NCBI RefSeq assembly: GCF_033958435.1
Contig: NC_134138.1
Location: 4,228,001 to 4,292,000 of the forward strand
Direction: 5' to 3'
Source of the DNA: Carettochelys insculpta
Taxonomy: Eukaryota > Chordata > Testudines > Carettochelyidae
Length of the DNA stretch: 64,000 nt
In this document: positions 10,848 through 22,160 of the stretch, one piece after another
Layout of the letters: every line of letters starts with the position of its first letter
How positions within the stretch are numbered: the first letter of the stretch is position 1
Notes under the pieces: model-generated
The model's database searches: none
Seen by the model: only the letters and a program-made list of their open reading frames with translations
What the model was told of the DNA's origin: nothing
Program-made: the position numbers and the translations under genes

Positions 10848-12104
10848 ACATCTGCGCTAGCCCCTTCTTTCCAAAAGGGGCATGGTAATAAGCAAGGTCA
10901 GAACATGCTAATGAGGCACTACCATGAATATGAGGCACCTAATTAGCATAACGGCAGCCACAGCAGGCTGCCTATGCAGTGCAGATGGGGGCCTTCGCAA
11001 AGCCCCTTATTCCTATTTGGTTTTAGGGGCTTTTGAAGACTAGGGGGCTGTGGCCACACTTGGCCAAAATTTTGAAATGGCCGTGCTAATGGCCAAATCG
11101 AAGAATACCAATGAGGTGCTGAAATGAATATTCAGCACCTCATTAGCATACTGCCGCCCGCGGCACTTCAAAAGTGCCCCATTTTGCTTGCGTGTGGGTT
11201 GGCTACATGGGGGTCCTTTCCCAAAGGACCCTGCACACTTCAAAATCCCCTTGTTCCTATCCACTGATAAGGGGATTTCCAAGTCTGCAAGGGCCTTTCA
11301 AAAAGGATCCCCATGGAACCAAGCCACAAAGTGCCCTGTCCAGCAGCATGCTAATGAGGCACTGAATATTCATTTCAGCACCTCATTCCTGTTTTTCCAT
11401 TCAGTTATTAGCATAGCCATTCCAAAATACAGCTTCAGTCCAGGAGATGAAAATCCTGTCTACAAATTCCATGCCTTCTACAGCACCCCTTTGCAACAGC
11501 TTATATTACCCCCAGAACAACCATCCACCACATGCTTACTACAAAAATCCAAGAACTTCTTCTATCTTTTTCCATGAAGAAAAGTTACTGAAAACTGATT
11601 ACAACAAACCCCCACTCCTCCTGCAACCCCAGCTCAAAAACACCTGCAACCACATTTCCAAAGCTTTCCTCAAAAAGAAGAAAAAAAAAAAAACAGGACC
11701 CACATTGACCAAACACTTTCACTTCCAAAAAAAAGGTCTATATCCTCCACCCCCGATGAAAGGATCCCTGCGCAACCCAGTAGTGGTGCTTTAAAATTGA
11801 TGCTTTTTGCCACTTGTGTGACAGGTCTAAATGGGATGCTTTTCAAAAAAGGCTGCCTATTTTGAAGTTCCTTTATTCCCATTAGCTCATGAAAATAAGG
11901 GGACTTTGAGCTAGGTGGGGTCTTTTCGAAAAGGAGCCCTGTCTGGATGCCCTGCGTGGCGGCAAGAAGCGTCAATTTCGAAGCGCTGCTGCCGCCTGCA
12001 TGCTAATGAAGCTCTGAATATGCATTTCCGCGCTTGATTAGTAAACTTCAAAATGGCCATTTGGGTGGCCATTTCGAAGTTTTGGGCACGTGTAGACACA
12101 GCCA
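10848..12104. mobile_element. MITE-like repeats with GGCTGTGTCTACACGTG-type ends
   Basis: 11045 begins GGCTGTGGCCACACTTGGCC and 12104 ends ...CACGTGTAGACACAGCC, which is an imperfect terminal inverted repeat. The internal motif GCTAATGAGGCACTGAATAT recurs several times. 10848-11044 holds a related fragment (GGCTACATCTGCGCTAGCCCC). There is no coding capacity. The same family recurs at 24850-25653 and in both palindrome arms. Confidence 0.6.
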
Positions 12105-12230
12105 ACGTAGCTTGTTAGATGCTCGTTGTTCAGACAGAGCTGCTTTTGAAAAAAAACCCACGTAGTTTCAAGTTCCCTTGGTCTCATGTACTCATGAGAT
12201 TTCTAAGTGTACCTATTGGATGCCGGGGGA

Positions 12231-12284
12231 GTGGGCAGGCGTAGCCTGCCCACAGCTACAAGGCCCCTCTCACGATGAGAGGGG
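12231..12284 (-). promoter_or_regulatory. Pair of perfect hairpins at the L1-Tx1 3' end
   Basis: 12231-12253 has 10-bp arms (GTGGGCAGGC and GCCTGCCCAC) with a 3-base loop. 12264-12284 has 9-bp arms (CCCCTCTCA and TGAGAGGGG) with a 3-base loop. Their position at the element's 3' terminus suggests a structure read by its own reverse transcriptase. This is inference. Confidence 0.5.
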
Positions 12285-12356
12285 ACCCATTAAAAACAGC
12301 CCGGTTCCAAGTAAATACGGGGGACAACGAAAGAAAACCAGGAGCGGGAGTGAGGA

Positions 12357-15300
12357 TCAAAGGTTTAAAATGACGGAGCCAGAGGGGGACACCGAGCAGA
12401 GGACCCCGGACAGCGCCCACCGTTCCTCAAAGGCGTCCAGGGAGTTGGTGGACGCCGCCCAGAGGAACTCTGCTCGGATTCGTGAGCGGAGGGAGGAACG
12501 GAAGTAGGCCCCACAGTCGCAGGTCACCCCCCCTGCCAGCCTCCTCTCCCTGGTTTTGTAAATGGCCATTTTGGCCGTGGCCAGGAGGAGGCTGACGAGG
12601 AGGTCCCGCGACTTTGTGGGGCCACGGATAGGGTGTGAGAGGATGAGAAGGTGTGGGGAGAAGTGCAGCCAGAACCTCAAGAGGAGGTTCTGGAGGAGCC
12701 GGAAGAGGGGCTGCAGCCTGGCGCACTCGATGTAGATGTGCGCCAGGTTCTCCCTCGTGCCGCAAAAGGTACAGGTGTCCGGGATGGGGGTGAACCGCGC
12801 CAGGTACACGCCCGTGCTCACCGCTCCGTGGAGGATTCTCCAGCTGATGTCCCCGGCGGGCCGCGGGACCAAGGTGGAGTAGAGGCCGGCCCACCGGGGC
12901 TCCCCACCCTCCGATGACGGCAAGAGGTCCCGCCATTTGTGATCGGGGCGGGACACGAGGGTGGGGAAGTGGAGCGTGTGAAGCACGAGCGCGTACAGAA
13001 GGTGTCGAGGCGTGGTTCGGAAGGGGACCGGCTGGAAAGTGTGCAGCCGGCTGAGGTGATGTGGGGGAGGGGGCGGGCAGGATCGCAAAGCCGGGGGCCC
13101 ACGAAGAGGTCCGGAGGGCTAGGAGTGGGAGGGGGGCGGGGTGCACCCTCTCGCAGGACCCGGCCGAGGTAACTGTGAGCGGTGGAGGGCAGGGCAGCCT
13201 TCACCTCCTGGAGTACGAGACGGGAGGAGCATAGGTCGGAGAGCCCCACGCGCCGGGCGAGCGCCGGGGCCTCCATCCAGTCCCCCCGCTCGTAGTCCAG
13301 GAGGTCTCCGACCCTGGTGATTCCACCTAGGACCAGCCTCCAGCGCACCGTGCGAGACTCCGCCGCCTGCACACGAAGGTGGGGGTTGTGTAGCAGGGGC
13401 TCCGCGAGGAGGTCTTCTCCCACGGTGGCCCCTAAGGACCTGGAGGCTGCGAGCAGCCGCCAAGTGCGGAGGAGGTCCTGGTAGAAGGCCGGCAGCTCCG
13501 AGAGGCCTCGCGGACGGTCTCTGCAGGATAAATAGAGGAGCTGCCGGTCGTATCGGAGCCCTCGGTAACGGCGGAGGAAAGCGTGCGCCAGCGTGCTCCA
13601 CGCCGGACTATCTGCACTGTTGGTGTTGAGAAGCCTCTGCAGGGCCCGGAGGCGGAAGACATGGACCTGAGTGCGCGTGCAGGTCAGGCCCTGTCCCCCC
13701 TCCTCCGGGGGAAGATGGAGTACCCCTGCAGGGACCCAGTGCAGTCCTGGCCAGAAGAACTCCAGGATTAACCTCTGGAGCTGGTCCAGGAACCCGGGGG
13801 GTGGGACCAAGGTGCTGAGGCGGTGCCAGAGCATGGACAGGACAAGTTGGTTCAGCACCAGCGCTCTCCCTCGGAGGGAGAGACACTGGAGTAGCCCTGT
13901 CCACCTCCGCAACCGCTCAGCGACCCTGCTCTCTAGGCCTTGCCAGTTTTCCGGCGGAGAGGGATGCGTGGCGGAGAGAAAGACGCCTAGATAGAGCAGC
14001 GGACCCGCGCTCCACCGGATGGCCTGAAGCGCGGGTGGGAGGCGGCTCATCTGCCAGCCGGTCCCGACCACCACGTCAGAGCTCTTGACCCAGTTGACCC
14101 GGGCGGAGGAGGCTGCCGAGTAGATAGCTTGGTAGGCCTCCAGACGCGCCAGGTCTCCCGGGTCCTGGACCACGAGGAGCACGTCGTCGGCATACGCCGA
14201 CAAGACTAGCCGCAGCCCTGCCTCTGGAAGCGCCAATCCCGTAAACCTTCGCCGAAGGAGGCAGAGGAAGGGCTCGATGGCCAGAGCGTACAGCTGTCCT
14301 GAGAGCGGGCAGCCTTGTCGTACTCCCCGTCCGAAGCTGACCGGAGCGGTCAGGGTCCAGTTGAGCTTGACCATGCACTCCGAGGCAGCGTACAGCACCC
14401 GGAGAAACCCGACAAAGCGGGGTCCGAAGCCAAAGGCCTGCAGGGTGCCTAGGAGATACCCGTGGTCCACCCTGTCGAACGCCTTCTCCTGGTCCAGGGA
14501 CAGGAGGGCGAACGACAGGCCGTCCCTACACCCAAGCTCTAAGAGATCCCGGACCAGGGACAAATTCTGCAAGATGGTGCGGCCCGGGACGGTGTAGGTC
14601 TGGTCGGGGTGGACCACGTCCTGCAGCACGGACCCCAAGCGACGGGAGATGGCTTTGGCAATGATCTTGTAGTCCGTGCTGAGGAGCGAGATGGGACGCC
14701 AGTTCTTGAGGTCGCAGGGGTCCCCCTTCTTCGGTAGCAGGCTGAGGACTGCATGCCTGCAGGAAAGGGGGAGCACCCCGCTTTGCAGGGCCTCGGCCCA
14801 GACGCCGAGCAGGTCTGGGCCGAGGACATCCCAAAACACGCGGTAAAACTCCACGGTCAGCCCGTCCATGCCCGGGGATTTATTGGTGGGCATGAGACGG
14901 AGGGCTTCCGAGAGCTCGGCCAGAGTGAGAGGAAGCTCCAGCCGGTCCCGGTCGCCCGTGCTGACCGACGGGAGTTGGTCCCAGAGCACCCTGCGGGCGT
15001 CGGCGTCGGTCGGATCCGGGAAGAAAAGGGCGGCGTAGAAGGCGCGAGCCCTCGCGCGCATCTCCACCGGATCCGTAAGAGGGGTGCCATCCTCCGCCAG
15101 GAGGCAGGGGATATGTTTTTGGGCGCCCCTCTTTTTCTCCAGGGCGTAGAAGAAGCGGGAGCCGCGGTCCATCTCCCGCAGGAGTTGGATTCGCGACCTC
15201 ACCAAGGCACCCTGTGCCCGATGGGCATCGAGGGTCCTGTGCTCGTCCCGCTTCTCCTGGTATGTGCCGCAGAGGGATGGATCTCCGGGGCTGGCGGCTA

Positions 15301-16282
15301 GACGCCTCTCCAGCTCAAGGACCTCCCGTTCCAGCTGCCCTATCAACGCATCCCGCCGCCGGCTGGCCCCCCGGGTATAGTCGCGGCAGAAAAGCCGCGC
15401 GCGCACCTTTCCCAGGTCCCACCACCGCCGTGCCGAGGGAAAGGCGTGCCGCTGCTCGCGCCAGGCCAGCCAGTACTCCTGGAAGGATGCCACGAAGCCC
15501 ACGTCCTCCAGCAGGCTGTTGTTAAAATGCCAGTAGGCCGACCCCCGCTTCCCCGGCGAGAGGGAAGCCTTCACGGCCACCAGATGGTGGTCCGAGAAGG
15601 GGGCCGGCCGTACGCTGGAGGCGTGGGCCTGGGAGAGATGGTGCCGCGAGATGTAAATGCGGTCCAACCGGGAGTGTACAGATTTATGGCCCACCACCCG
15701 GACGTAGGTGAAGCCGGCGTCCTCGTCCGGGTGGTGGCTGCGCCAGACGTCCACCAGGGAGCGACGGTTAATGAGCTCCCTGAGGACGTCCGCAGCGGCC
15801 TGGCACTTCTCGGTCCCCGTGCGGTCCCGCTCCTCGAGGGTGCAGTTGAAATCCCCGCCGAGGACCAGGCACTCGTGAGGATCGATGGTGTCGAGGAAGG
15901 CTGCCGCCTGCCGGAAGAAAGGGGTTCTCTCCGGGCCGAGTGTCGGGGCATAGATGTTGACAAGGTGAAGAGGCAGCCCCTCCACCCGCACCCGGAGATA
16001 CAGCAGGCGGCCCGGCACGTCCTCGACGCTCCCCAGCACCTCGGGCTGCAGGTCTGGGGAGAACAGGGTCGCTACCCCGGCCCGACGGGCCGAGAGATGA
16101 CTAAAGTGGACCCCGTCTCCCCACTCCAGCCGCCACTTGGCTTCGGCGGCCGGAGTAGTGTGGGTCTCCTGTAGAAAGGTGACCGAGTACCCGCCCTCTC
16201 GGAGGAAGGAGAGCACTCGGCACCTGCGGAGACCCGACCCGCAGCCCCTGACGTTTAGTGTGGCAAAGATGAACGGCGCCAT
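12357..16282 (-). pseudogene. L1-Tx1 ORF2: endonuclease-reverse transcriptase
   Basis: It starts MAPFIFATLNVRGCGSG. The N-terminal endonuclease shows FLQETHT, GGDFNCTLEERDR and SDHHLVAVK. The RT shows NWRPISLLSTDYKI, SLDQEKAFDRVDH, RGVRQGCPLSGQLYALAIEPF and AYADDVLLV. The first frame stays open for 1154 codons to 12818. Homologous sequence switches frame near 13060-13075, within a run of G, and continues to about 12357 with a Cys-rich CTFCGTRENLAHIYIEC block. The intact protein would be about 1300 residues. It nicks DNA and reverse-transcribes the element. The ATG overlaps the end of the ORF1 frame by about 28 bases. One frameshift makes this copy inactive. Confidence 0.85.
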
Positions 16283-19163
16283 TTGGAGGGCTGGGGAGGA
16301 TCCTCGCCAGAGGGAGCGCCGGCGGTTCCCGTGGGGCCACGCAGCAAGCCGTGAGCCACGCCAAAGGTGACAAGGGCGTCGCGGATGCCACGGGCCCGTT
16401 GGTAGACCGCGGCGTCCCTCTTCCCGGTCCCCTTGCCCTCCCTCAGAAGGGCCCTCGCGGACTCCAGGACAAAATGAAAATCTCCCCAGCGCTGGAGGGC
16501 GAGAGTAACCTTGTTCTTGGAGCCGCGAACGTCCTCCAAGAACTGGCGCATCTCACCCGCCAGCGCGTGGGGTGCCGAGGTCTCGGGGTCTTGAGAACCC
16601 GTCGGCCTCGCGTTCTCTTGGGCCCCCTGGCCAGAGAAGAGGTTGGGGGAGGGACTGGGGCCTAAGTTTGGGAGGGATGAGGGCGGCGGAGGGAGAGCAG
16701 CCCCGGAAGTGCTGGGAGAGGGCAGTGCAAGAGGGGCCTCCTGAGGGGTTACGTCCTCAGGGGCAGGTATGAGTGGGCAGGGGTAAAAGGGAGGGGGAGG
16801 TATGGGGGCAGGGGAGGTAGAGATCAGTGGGGGAAGAGAGGGGTCATGCGGGGGAGGGAAAGGAAGGAGTGGGGGGGAGGAGGAAGGGGAGGGTTAAGAG
16901 TGGGGGGGATTGCGGGTTCTGGAGCGGGGCATTGGCCGGGAAGGGGTATGGCGGGGGTGGCAAGCAGTGAGGCCAAGGTGGGAGCAAGGGCGGAAATATG
17001 GGCCAAGGAGGTCTCCAGGAGGGGGGCTTCCTGAGGCAATGGCAGGGTAGAGGTTGAGGTGCTGGCACTCTCAGCGGGAGGCGCCGGCAGGTCGGGGGAG
17101 AGGGTATCGGGGTTTTCAGTTGCAGGGACGAAGGGGGGGTGCAAGGGGAGCCCTAATTCCCCTAGGGCGTCTGGGGGCTGGCCGACCTCCGCCGGGGGGT
17201 CATCCCTAGTTGGGGGAGGGGTTGCCCCTTGGGACAGCTCAGGGCAGAAGGAGGTGGCAAGTGAGGGATCGCTGGTGGGAGGGGTGAGGGAAAGTGGGAG
17301 GGGTGGGAGAGAGTCCAAAGGCGGCCCACAGGCCTCTAATAGCAGGCCTTCCATGTCCAGGGCCACCGGCGTGAGGCCCAGGGCCTCGACCTCCTGTGAG
17401 AGGAGGGCGAGGTTGGGAGCCACCTCCTCCGGGCGCTCCATTACAGCCGCCTGGGTAGCGGCTGGAGGGGTGTCGGAGGAGGGCGCGGGCACAGGGAGGG
17501 CCGTCTCGGCCTCTTTTGGCTCTGGCTCCAGGGCCGAGGGGGTGTTAATTTCCTCGGCCGCCGCGGCGGCAACCTCCATCACCCCTGGCAGATGGTTGGT
17601 AGCCGGGGGTTCGGCGGGTGGAGCGGGGCTGGCGGATCTCTTGGGTGCCTTGCGTGTCACCTCCACCCCGTCCTCCGGCGGGGTGGGGTGCCGGACGCGC
17701 GCACCCCCTTTTTTCCTTTTCCCCCCCACCAATACCCAGTCCTCCGAGGAGGCGGGCTGGGCAGTAGAGGAGGAGGGGCCAGGGGATAGAGCCGACAAGG
17801 AGGGAGGGAGGGAGGAGGAGGGTGGGGCGGCGAGGGAGAGGGGCGGCCCGCCCTGGGGTGGTCCCTCTTTTGGTCCTGCCGCCGGGCCTGCCTCCCTCTC
17901 CTCCACGGGCCCGGCTTTTGTGCCCGCTCGGGCGCCGGCGCCCGCTTCTTCTCTCCCGGCACCATGCTGCCGGGCGCCCTCCGACGCCCGAGCGGCGATG
18001 GATCCGTCCGGGCCTAAAAGAGGAGGGGCGGTCCCAGGGCCTGTCGCGGTCGGGGCGCCGCCGGTCTCGTGGCTGACGCCCCCCGGGTCGGAGGAGGTCC
18101 CGGGCTCCTCTCCTTCGTGCCGGGCCAGGGGGCAATCCCTCCGGACATGCCCCGCCGCCCGGCACCCGAAGCACCGGGCCTCCCCCAGGGTGTAGAAGAC
18201 CCGGTACTGGGCCCCTTGATAGGGCACCAGTATAGTCCCCTCCTGGGCCACCCCACCCTGTGCTGCCACCGGCGGCAGTTGGACTCGGGCCTGCCGGCGG
18301 AATGAGAGCACGTGCCGGAGGGCGGGGTCTTTGCAGCCTAGGGGGAGGGGACTCAGGACCGTCAAAGGCCGGCCCAGGGCGGTGAGGAAAGGCAGAAGGG
18401 CGGCGTTGGGAAGGAAGGGCGGGACGGACGAGAACACCACCCACACGCCCAGGTCTTCCAGCGGCTCCAGGGGCACGTGCACGCCCCCAACCGCCAGGCC
18501 CCTCTCCACCGCCTCCTGGGCGGCAGCCTCCGAAGCCAGGAAGAAGACGATCTTCCCGAACATCCGGGAGGCCGCCACCACGGCCGCGGACCCCACCACC
18601 CGTGCCAACGCCCGCACGTAGGTCTCCACGTGGGGCGAGGCAGCCACCAGGAGGCAGCGGACCCCGTGCCTCCTGGTGAGCGCGGGGAAGGGGCCGCGAC
18701 CGTCGGGGATGGTAGTCCTGGCGGAGGCGGAAGGAGCAGGGTGCAGGGCGGCGGCCGCCACCTGGGCATACGACCTGGGGGCCGAGATGTCGGGGCCCCC
18801 AGGGGTGGTGGAGGGAGCAGGGGGAGGGGGAGAAGGGGAGGCTGCGGCGAATGCTTTTGCAGCCGGGGGGAGAGTCCCCGCCACGGGGGGTTTAGCCTTC
18901 CGGGCGGGGCTCTTGCCCTTTCTTTTCCCCTGGCCCTTCCTGCCCTTTTGGGGGGGTGGGTTCGGGGCCAGGTTGCTGGAGGACGCCGCGGCGGAGGTGG
19001 TGGGAGCCCCGGAGCCTGCGCCCGCGCCCTCAGCCGACATGGCGGCAGAGTCTTGGGCGGCCCTGGGTGAGTGGGCCGCTGTTTCGGGGGTGGGAGGGGT
19101 GACAGTGGAAGACGAGGGGAGGAGGGGGTCACCGGATGACCCTCCGGCGGGTGTGGGGGTCAT
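16255..19163 (-). pseudogene. L1-Tx1 ORF1: RNA-binding zinc-knuckle protein
   Basis: The first frame is open from 19163 to 16824 (779 codons). It has a basic, Ala/Pro-rich N-terminus, a globular part (GVRCLLVAASPHVETYVRAL...) resembling the RRM-like core of Tx1 ORF1, and a CCHC knuckle CFGCRAAGHVRRDC. A long low-complexity Pro/Glu region follows. A homologous C-terminal part (MRQFLEDVRGSKNKVTLALQ) lies in another frame at 16551-16255, so a frameshift occurred near 16830. The protein coats the element's RNA. Confidence 0.75.
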
Positions 19164-19200
19164 GGTGGCGGGTTTATAAGATGGGGGAAGTTTGTTGGGC

Positions 19201-20029
19201 GTGGGGCCTTTAAGAGAGAGCGGGGGAGGGGAGGAGAGTGGAGGGGAAGGAAGGGTGGAGGCATGGCTGCCCCTCCCCCACCGGCCAGGCTGAGGACCCA
19301 GTCAGGTGGGGGAAGGGCAGAGCGAGGGCAGTGAGGTCAGGGGAAGGTGAGACCTAAGACGGCCGCTGCTCCCAGCACAAGATGGTAAAATGGCTCCTTT
19401 TCTGCACTGGGATGTGGGGAATTGAAGTTTGTGCGTGTGGGGGGGGGCTCAGGCACTTGGGTGAAGTGAAAAATAAAGGGGGGTGGGAGGGGGCGTGGGC
19501 ACAGCCAACCTGGTGGAAATGGGGGGGTGGGGGTGCCCACGTGCGCCTGAGGGGGGGGGGGGGCCCACAGCAGCTGCTGTAGAGTCTTTAACAAACCAGG
19601 GGGAGAAGGAAGGGGCAGCTGGTTAGAAGGGGGCCTAGGTGGAGGAGGGGCCCCCAGCGGCGGCTGGGTGGGGGTGGGGGGGCAGCAAGGGGGGGTGGCT
19701 GCAGGGGTGGGGCAGGGGCACACCCTAACACCCCACCCCTGGCTATGCAGCCACCCCTCTGGAGCCCAGGTGGAAAAGAAGGGCTCTGCCCAAACTCACC
19801 CCTCCCAGGCCACTCCACAGGAGGAGGCCTGTGGAGGGGGCCCAACCGCCGCTTTCAGAAGCCCCTTACCTTTCCTGGGGGGGTGAGGATGCAGCAGCTG
19901 CTGGATGAGGAGGTGGGCTGCTCAAGTGGGGGGCAGCAGCAGTTCCCCTGCCTTTGGTTGTGTGGGGAATGGGGAGCAGGGGAACGCAGCGCTGCTGAAG
20001 GCTGGGAGGAATGAGTCTCCCAGAGGTCA
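19201..20029. other. G-rich sequence upstream of the L1-Tx1 element; no gene
   Basis: Long G runs (for example around 19549-19562 and 19671-19682) and several GGGGGTGGGGG blocks lie here. It may be the element's 5' UTR/promoter or flanking DNA. No reading frame carries recognisable motifs. G-quadruplex potential is evident from the runs. Confidence 0.4.
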
Positions 20030-20345
20030 TCTGCTTGAGTATGCAAAAGATGTGCATGTGTCATACCTTTTCAGGCAAAGCCTAATGGGTAGCAAGTTAG
20101 CCATGAGATTTGGTCTATTGTAAACATCTAGTTGTAAAATCACAATTTAAGCTGACACTTAAAGCGGGAGTTGTGAGATGTCACCAATGCTCTGGGTTGT
20201 TGTGGGGGACAGGGCAGCCACCGTAGCTGATAAAGGCGTTGATTACACAGGGCTCCCTGGTTTAAAGCCTTTGGAGGGAAAAGGGGAGAAGTACTGGTTG
20301 AGCTAGTTTGCTGAGTGCTATGGCCTTGCCTATGCTTTGGCCACA
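20030..20345 (+). repeat. Old dispersed repeat, also at 46430-46760 and 57090-57420
   Basis: Blocks such as AAATCACAATTTAAGCT and GTTGTTGTGG resemble AAGTCACAATTTATGCT and GTTGTTGTGG in the palindrome arms in the same order. The family is not identified and there is no coding potential. Confidence 0.5.
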
Positions 20346-20375
20346 TAGCTGTAAACCTGGCTTGATAAACTCTTC

Positions 20376-20955
20376 CTAGCTACGTATACATTGAAGTAGT
20401 AGCACCAACTTCGAAATAGCGCCCGTCACGTCTACATGCGTGGGGAACTATTTTGAAGTTAACTTTGATGTTAAATGGTGAGACATTGAAGTTCCTAATC
20501 TCATGAGGAGGTAGGAATAGTGTTTTACTTCTATGTCAAAGTAGGGACTATGTAGACGATCTGCGTCCCATAACATAACAGAAATTGCTGGGTCTTTCAT
20601 GGTGGTCATTAACTGGGGGGTTGAGAGATGCTCTTTTTCCAGCCCCTGCGGGGCTCTATGGTCACTGGCTGCTTCTGCGGCAGCTGGGGATTTATACTGC
20701 AGGCACAGGGTCTGCAACCAGTTGTCAGGTCTGTGTATCTTGTGTTGTTTAGTGCAACTGTGTCTGGGAGGGGCACTTTAAGGGAGCGGCTGGCTGTTGA
20801 GTCCACCCTGTGACCCTGTCTGCAGCTGTGCCTGGCATCCCTATTTCGATGTGTGGTACTTTGACGTGTAGACGTTCCCTCGCTGGGCCTATTTCGATGT
20901 TGGGCTGAGCAACGTCGAAGTTGAACATCGACGTTGCCGGCCCTGGAGGACGTTT
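20376..20955. mobile_element. Harbinger MITE, right end lost
   Basis: It starts AGCTACGTATACATTGAAGT and carries both Harbinger subterminal regions (GCGCCCGTCACGTCTACA on the left, CAACGTCGAAGTTGAACATC on the right). It breaks off at CCTGGAGGACGT (about 20950), where the terminal ~70 bases should follow. The VNTR starts at this break. Confidence 0.7.
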
Positions 20956-22075
20956 AGAGGGGGTGTTTGTCACTGGGGGCGGTGGAGAGCGCAGGGCCGG
21001 GGGGGGTGTTTGTGACTGGGGGGCGGTGGGGAGCGCAGGGCCGGGGGGGGTGTTTGTGACTAGGGGGCGGTGGAGAGCGCAGGGCCGGGGGGGGTGTTTG
21101 TGACTGGGGGGCGGTGAGGAGCGCGGGGCCGGGGGGGGGTGTTTGTGACTGGGGGGCGGTGGGGAGCGCAGGGCCGGGGGGGTGTTTGTGACTGGGGGGC
21201 GGTGGGGAACGCGGGGCCGGGGGGGGGGCGTTTGCGGCTGGGGGGCAGTGGGGAGCGCAGGGCGGGGAGGTGTTTGTGACTGGGGGGCGGGGGGGAGCGC
21301 AGGGCCGGGGGGGTGTTTGTGACTAGGGGGTGGTGGGGAGCGCAGGGCCGGGGGGTGGTGTTTGCGGCTGGGGGGCGGTGGGGAGCGCGGGGCCGGGGGG
21401 GGGAGGTGTTTGCGGCTGTCTGCAGCTGTGCCTGGCATCCCTATTTCGATGTGTGGTACTTTGACGTGTAGACGTTCCCTCGCTGCGCCTATTTCGATGT
21501 TGGGCTGAGCAACGTCGAAGTTGAACATCGACGTTGCCGGCCCTGGAGGACATGTAGAGGGGGTGTTTGTCACTGGGGGCGGTGGAGAGCGCAGGGCCGG
21601 GGGGGGGTGTTTGTGACTGGGGGGCGGTGGGGAGCGCAGGGCCGGGGGGGGTGTTTGTGACTGGGGGGCGGTCGGGGGCGCAGGGCCAGGGGGGGTGTTT
21701 GTCACTAGGGGGCGGTGGAGAGCGCAGGGCCGGGGGGGTGTTTGTGACTGGGGGGCGGGGGGGAGCGCAGGGCCGGGGGGGGTGTTTGTGACTGGGGGGC
21801 GGTGGGGAGCGCGGGGCCGGGGGGGTGTTTGTGACTGGGGGGCGGTGGGGAGCGCAGGGCCGGGGGGGGTGTTTGTGACTGGGGAGCGGTGGGGAGCGCG
21901 GGGCCGGGGGGGTGTTTGTGACTGGGGGGCGGTGGGGAGCGCGGGGCCGGGGGGGTGTTTGTGACTGGGGGGCGGTGGGGAGCGCAGGGCCGGGGGGGTG
22001 TTTGTGTCTAGGGGGCAGTGGGGAGCGCAGGGCTGGGGGGTGTTTGTCACTAGGGGGCGGTGGGGAGTGTGGGGC
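20950..22075. repeat. VNTR of a ~45-bp GC-rich unit in two blocks, with a duplicated Harbinger end
   Basis: The unit is close to GTGTTTGTGACTGGGGGGCGG plus TGGGGAGCGCAGGGCCGGGG, repeated about ten times in 20955-21416 and about eleven times in 21555-22075. The two blocks are separated by 21417-21555, a near-exact copy of 20819-20955 (Harbinger subterminal sequence). The structure is therefore a ~600-bp higher-order duplication of [Harbinger end + array]. It lies immediately upstream of the VPS28 coding exons. Confidence 0.85.
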
Positions 22076-22160
22076 CCCAGGCTGTTTGGGTCCAGGGATC
22101 GCGTCGGGTGCAGGGGCCGGGCCACCAGGCCACACTAACGCCCCTCTCCCTCCCTCGCAG

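Larger units (their letters stand above)
12225..19200 (-). mobile_element. L1-Tx1-type non-LTR retrotransposon, nearly complete
   Basis: A GC-rich minus-strand element with a 5' leader, ORF1 (zinc-knuckle protein), ORF2 (AP-like endonuclease plus RT) and a short 3' UTR. Each ORF carries about one frameshift. The ends are approximate, since no target duplicate was resolved. Two perfect stem-loops lie at its 3' end (12231-12253 and 12264-12284). The length and two-ORF plan fit the Tx1 branch of vertebrate L1 elements. Confidence 0.8.

Noticed and set aside
17059..18195. 378-codon plus-strand frame
   Set aside because: Antisense shadow of the L1-Tx1 ORF1, which carries the zinc knuckle on the minus strand.
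20950..22075. Possible CRISPR-like array
   Set aside because: Repeats are contiguous without unique spacers and the host is a vertebrate; it is a VNTR.
20749..22125. 458-codon minus-strand frame of Pro/Ala/Thr/Lys/His repeats
   Set aside because: It is the VNTR read in translation; stops are absent only because the repeat unit lacks them.
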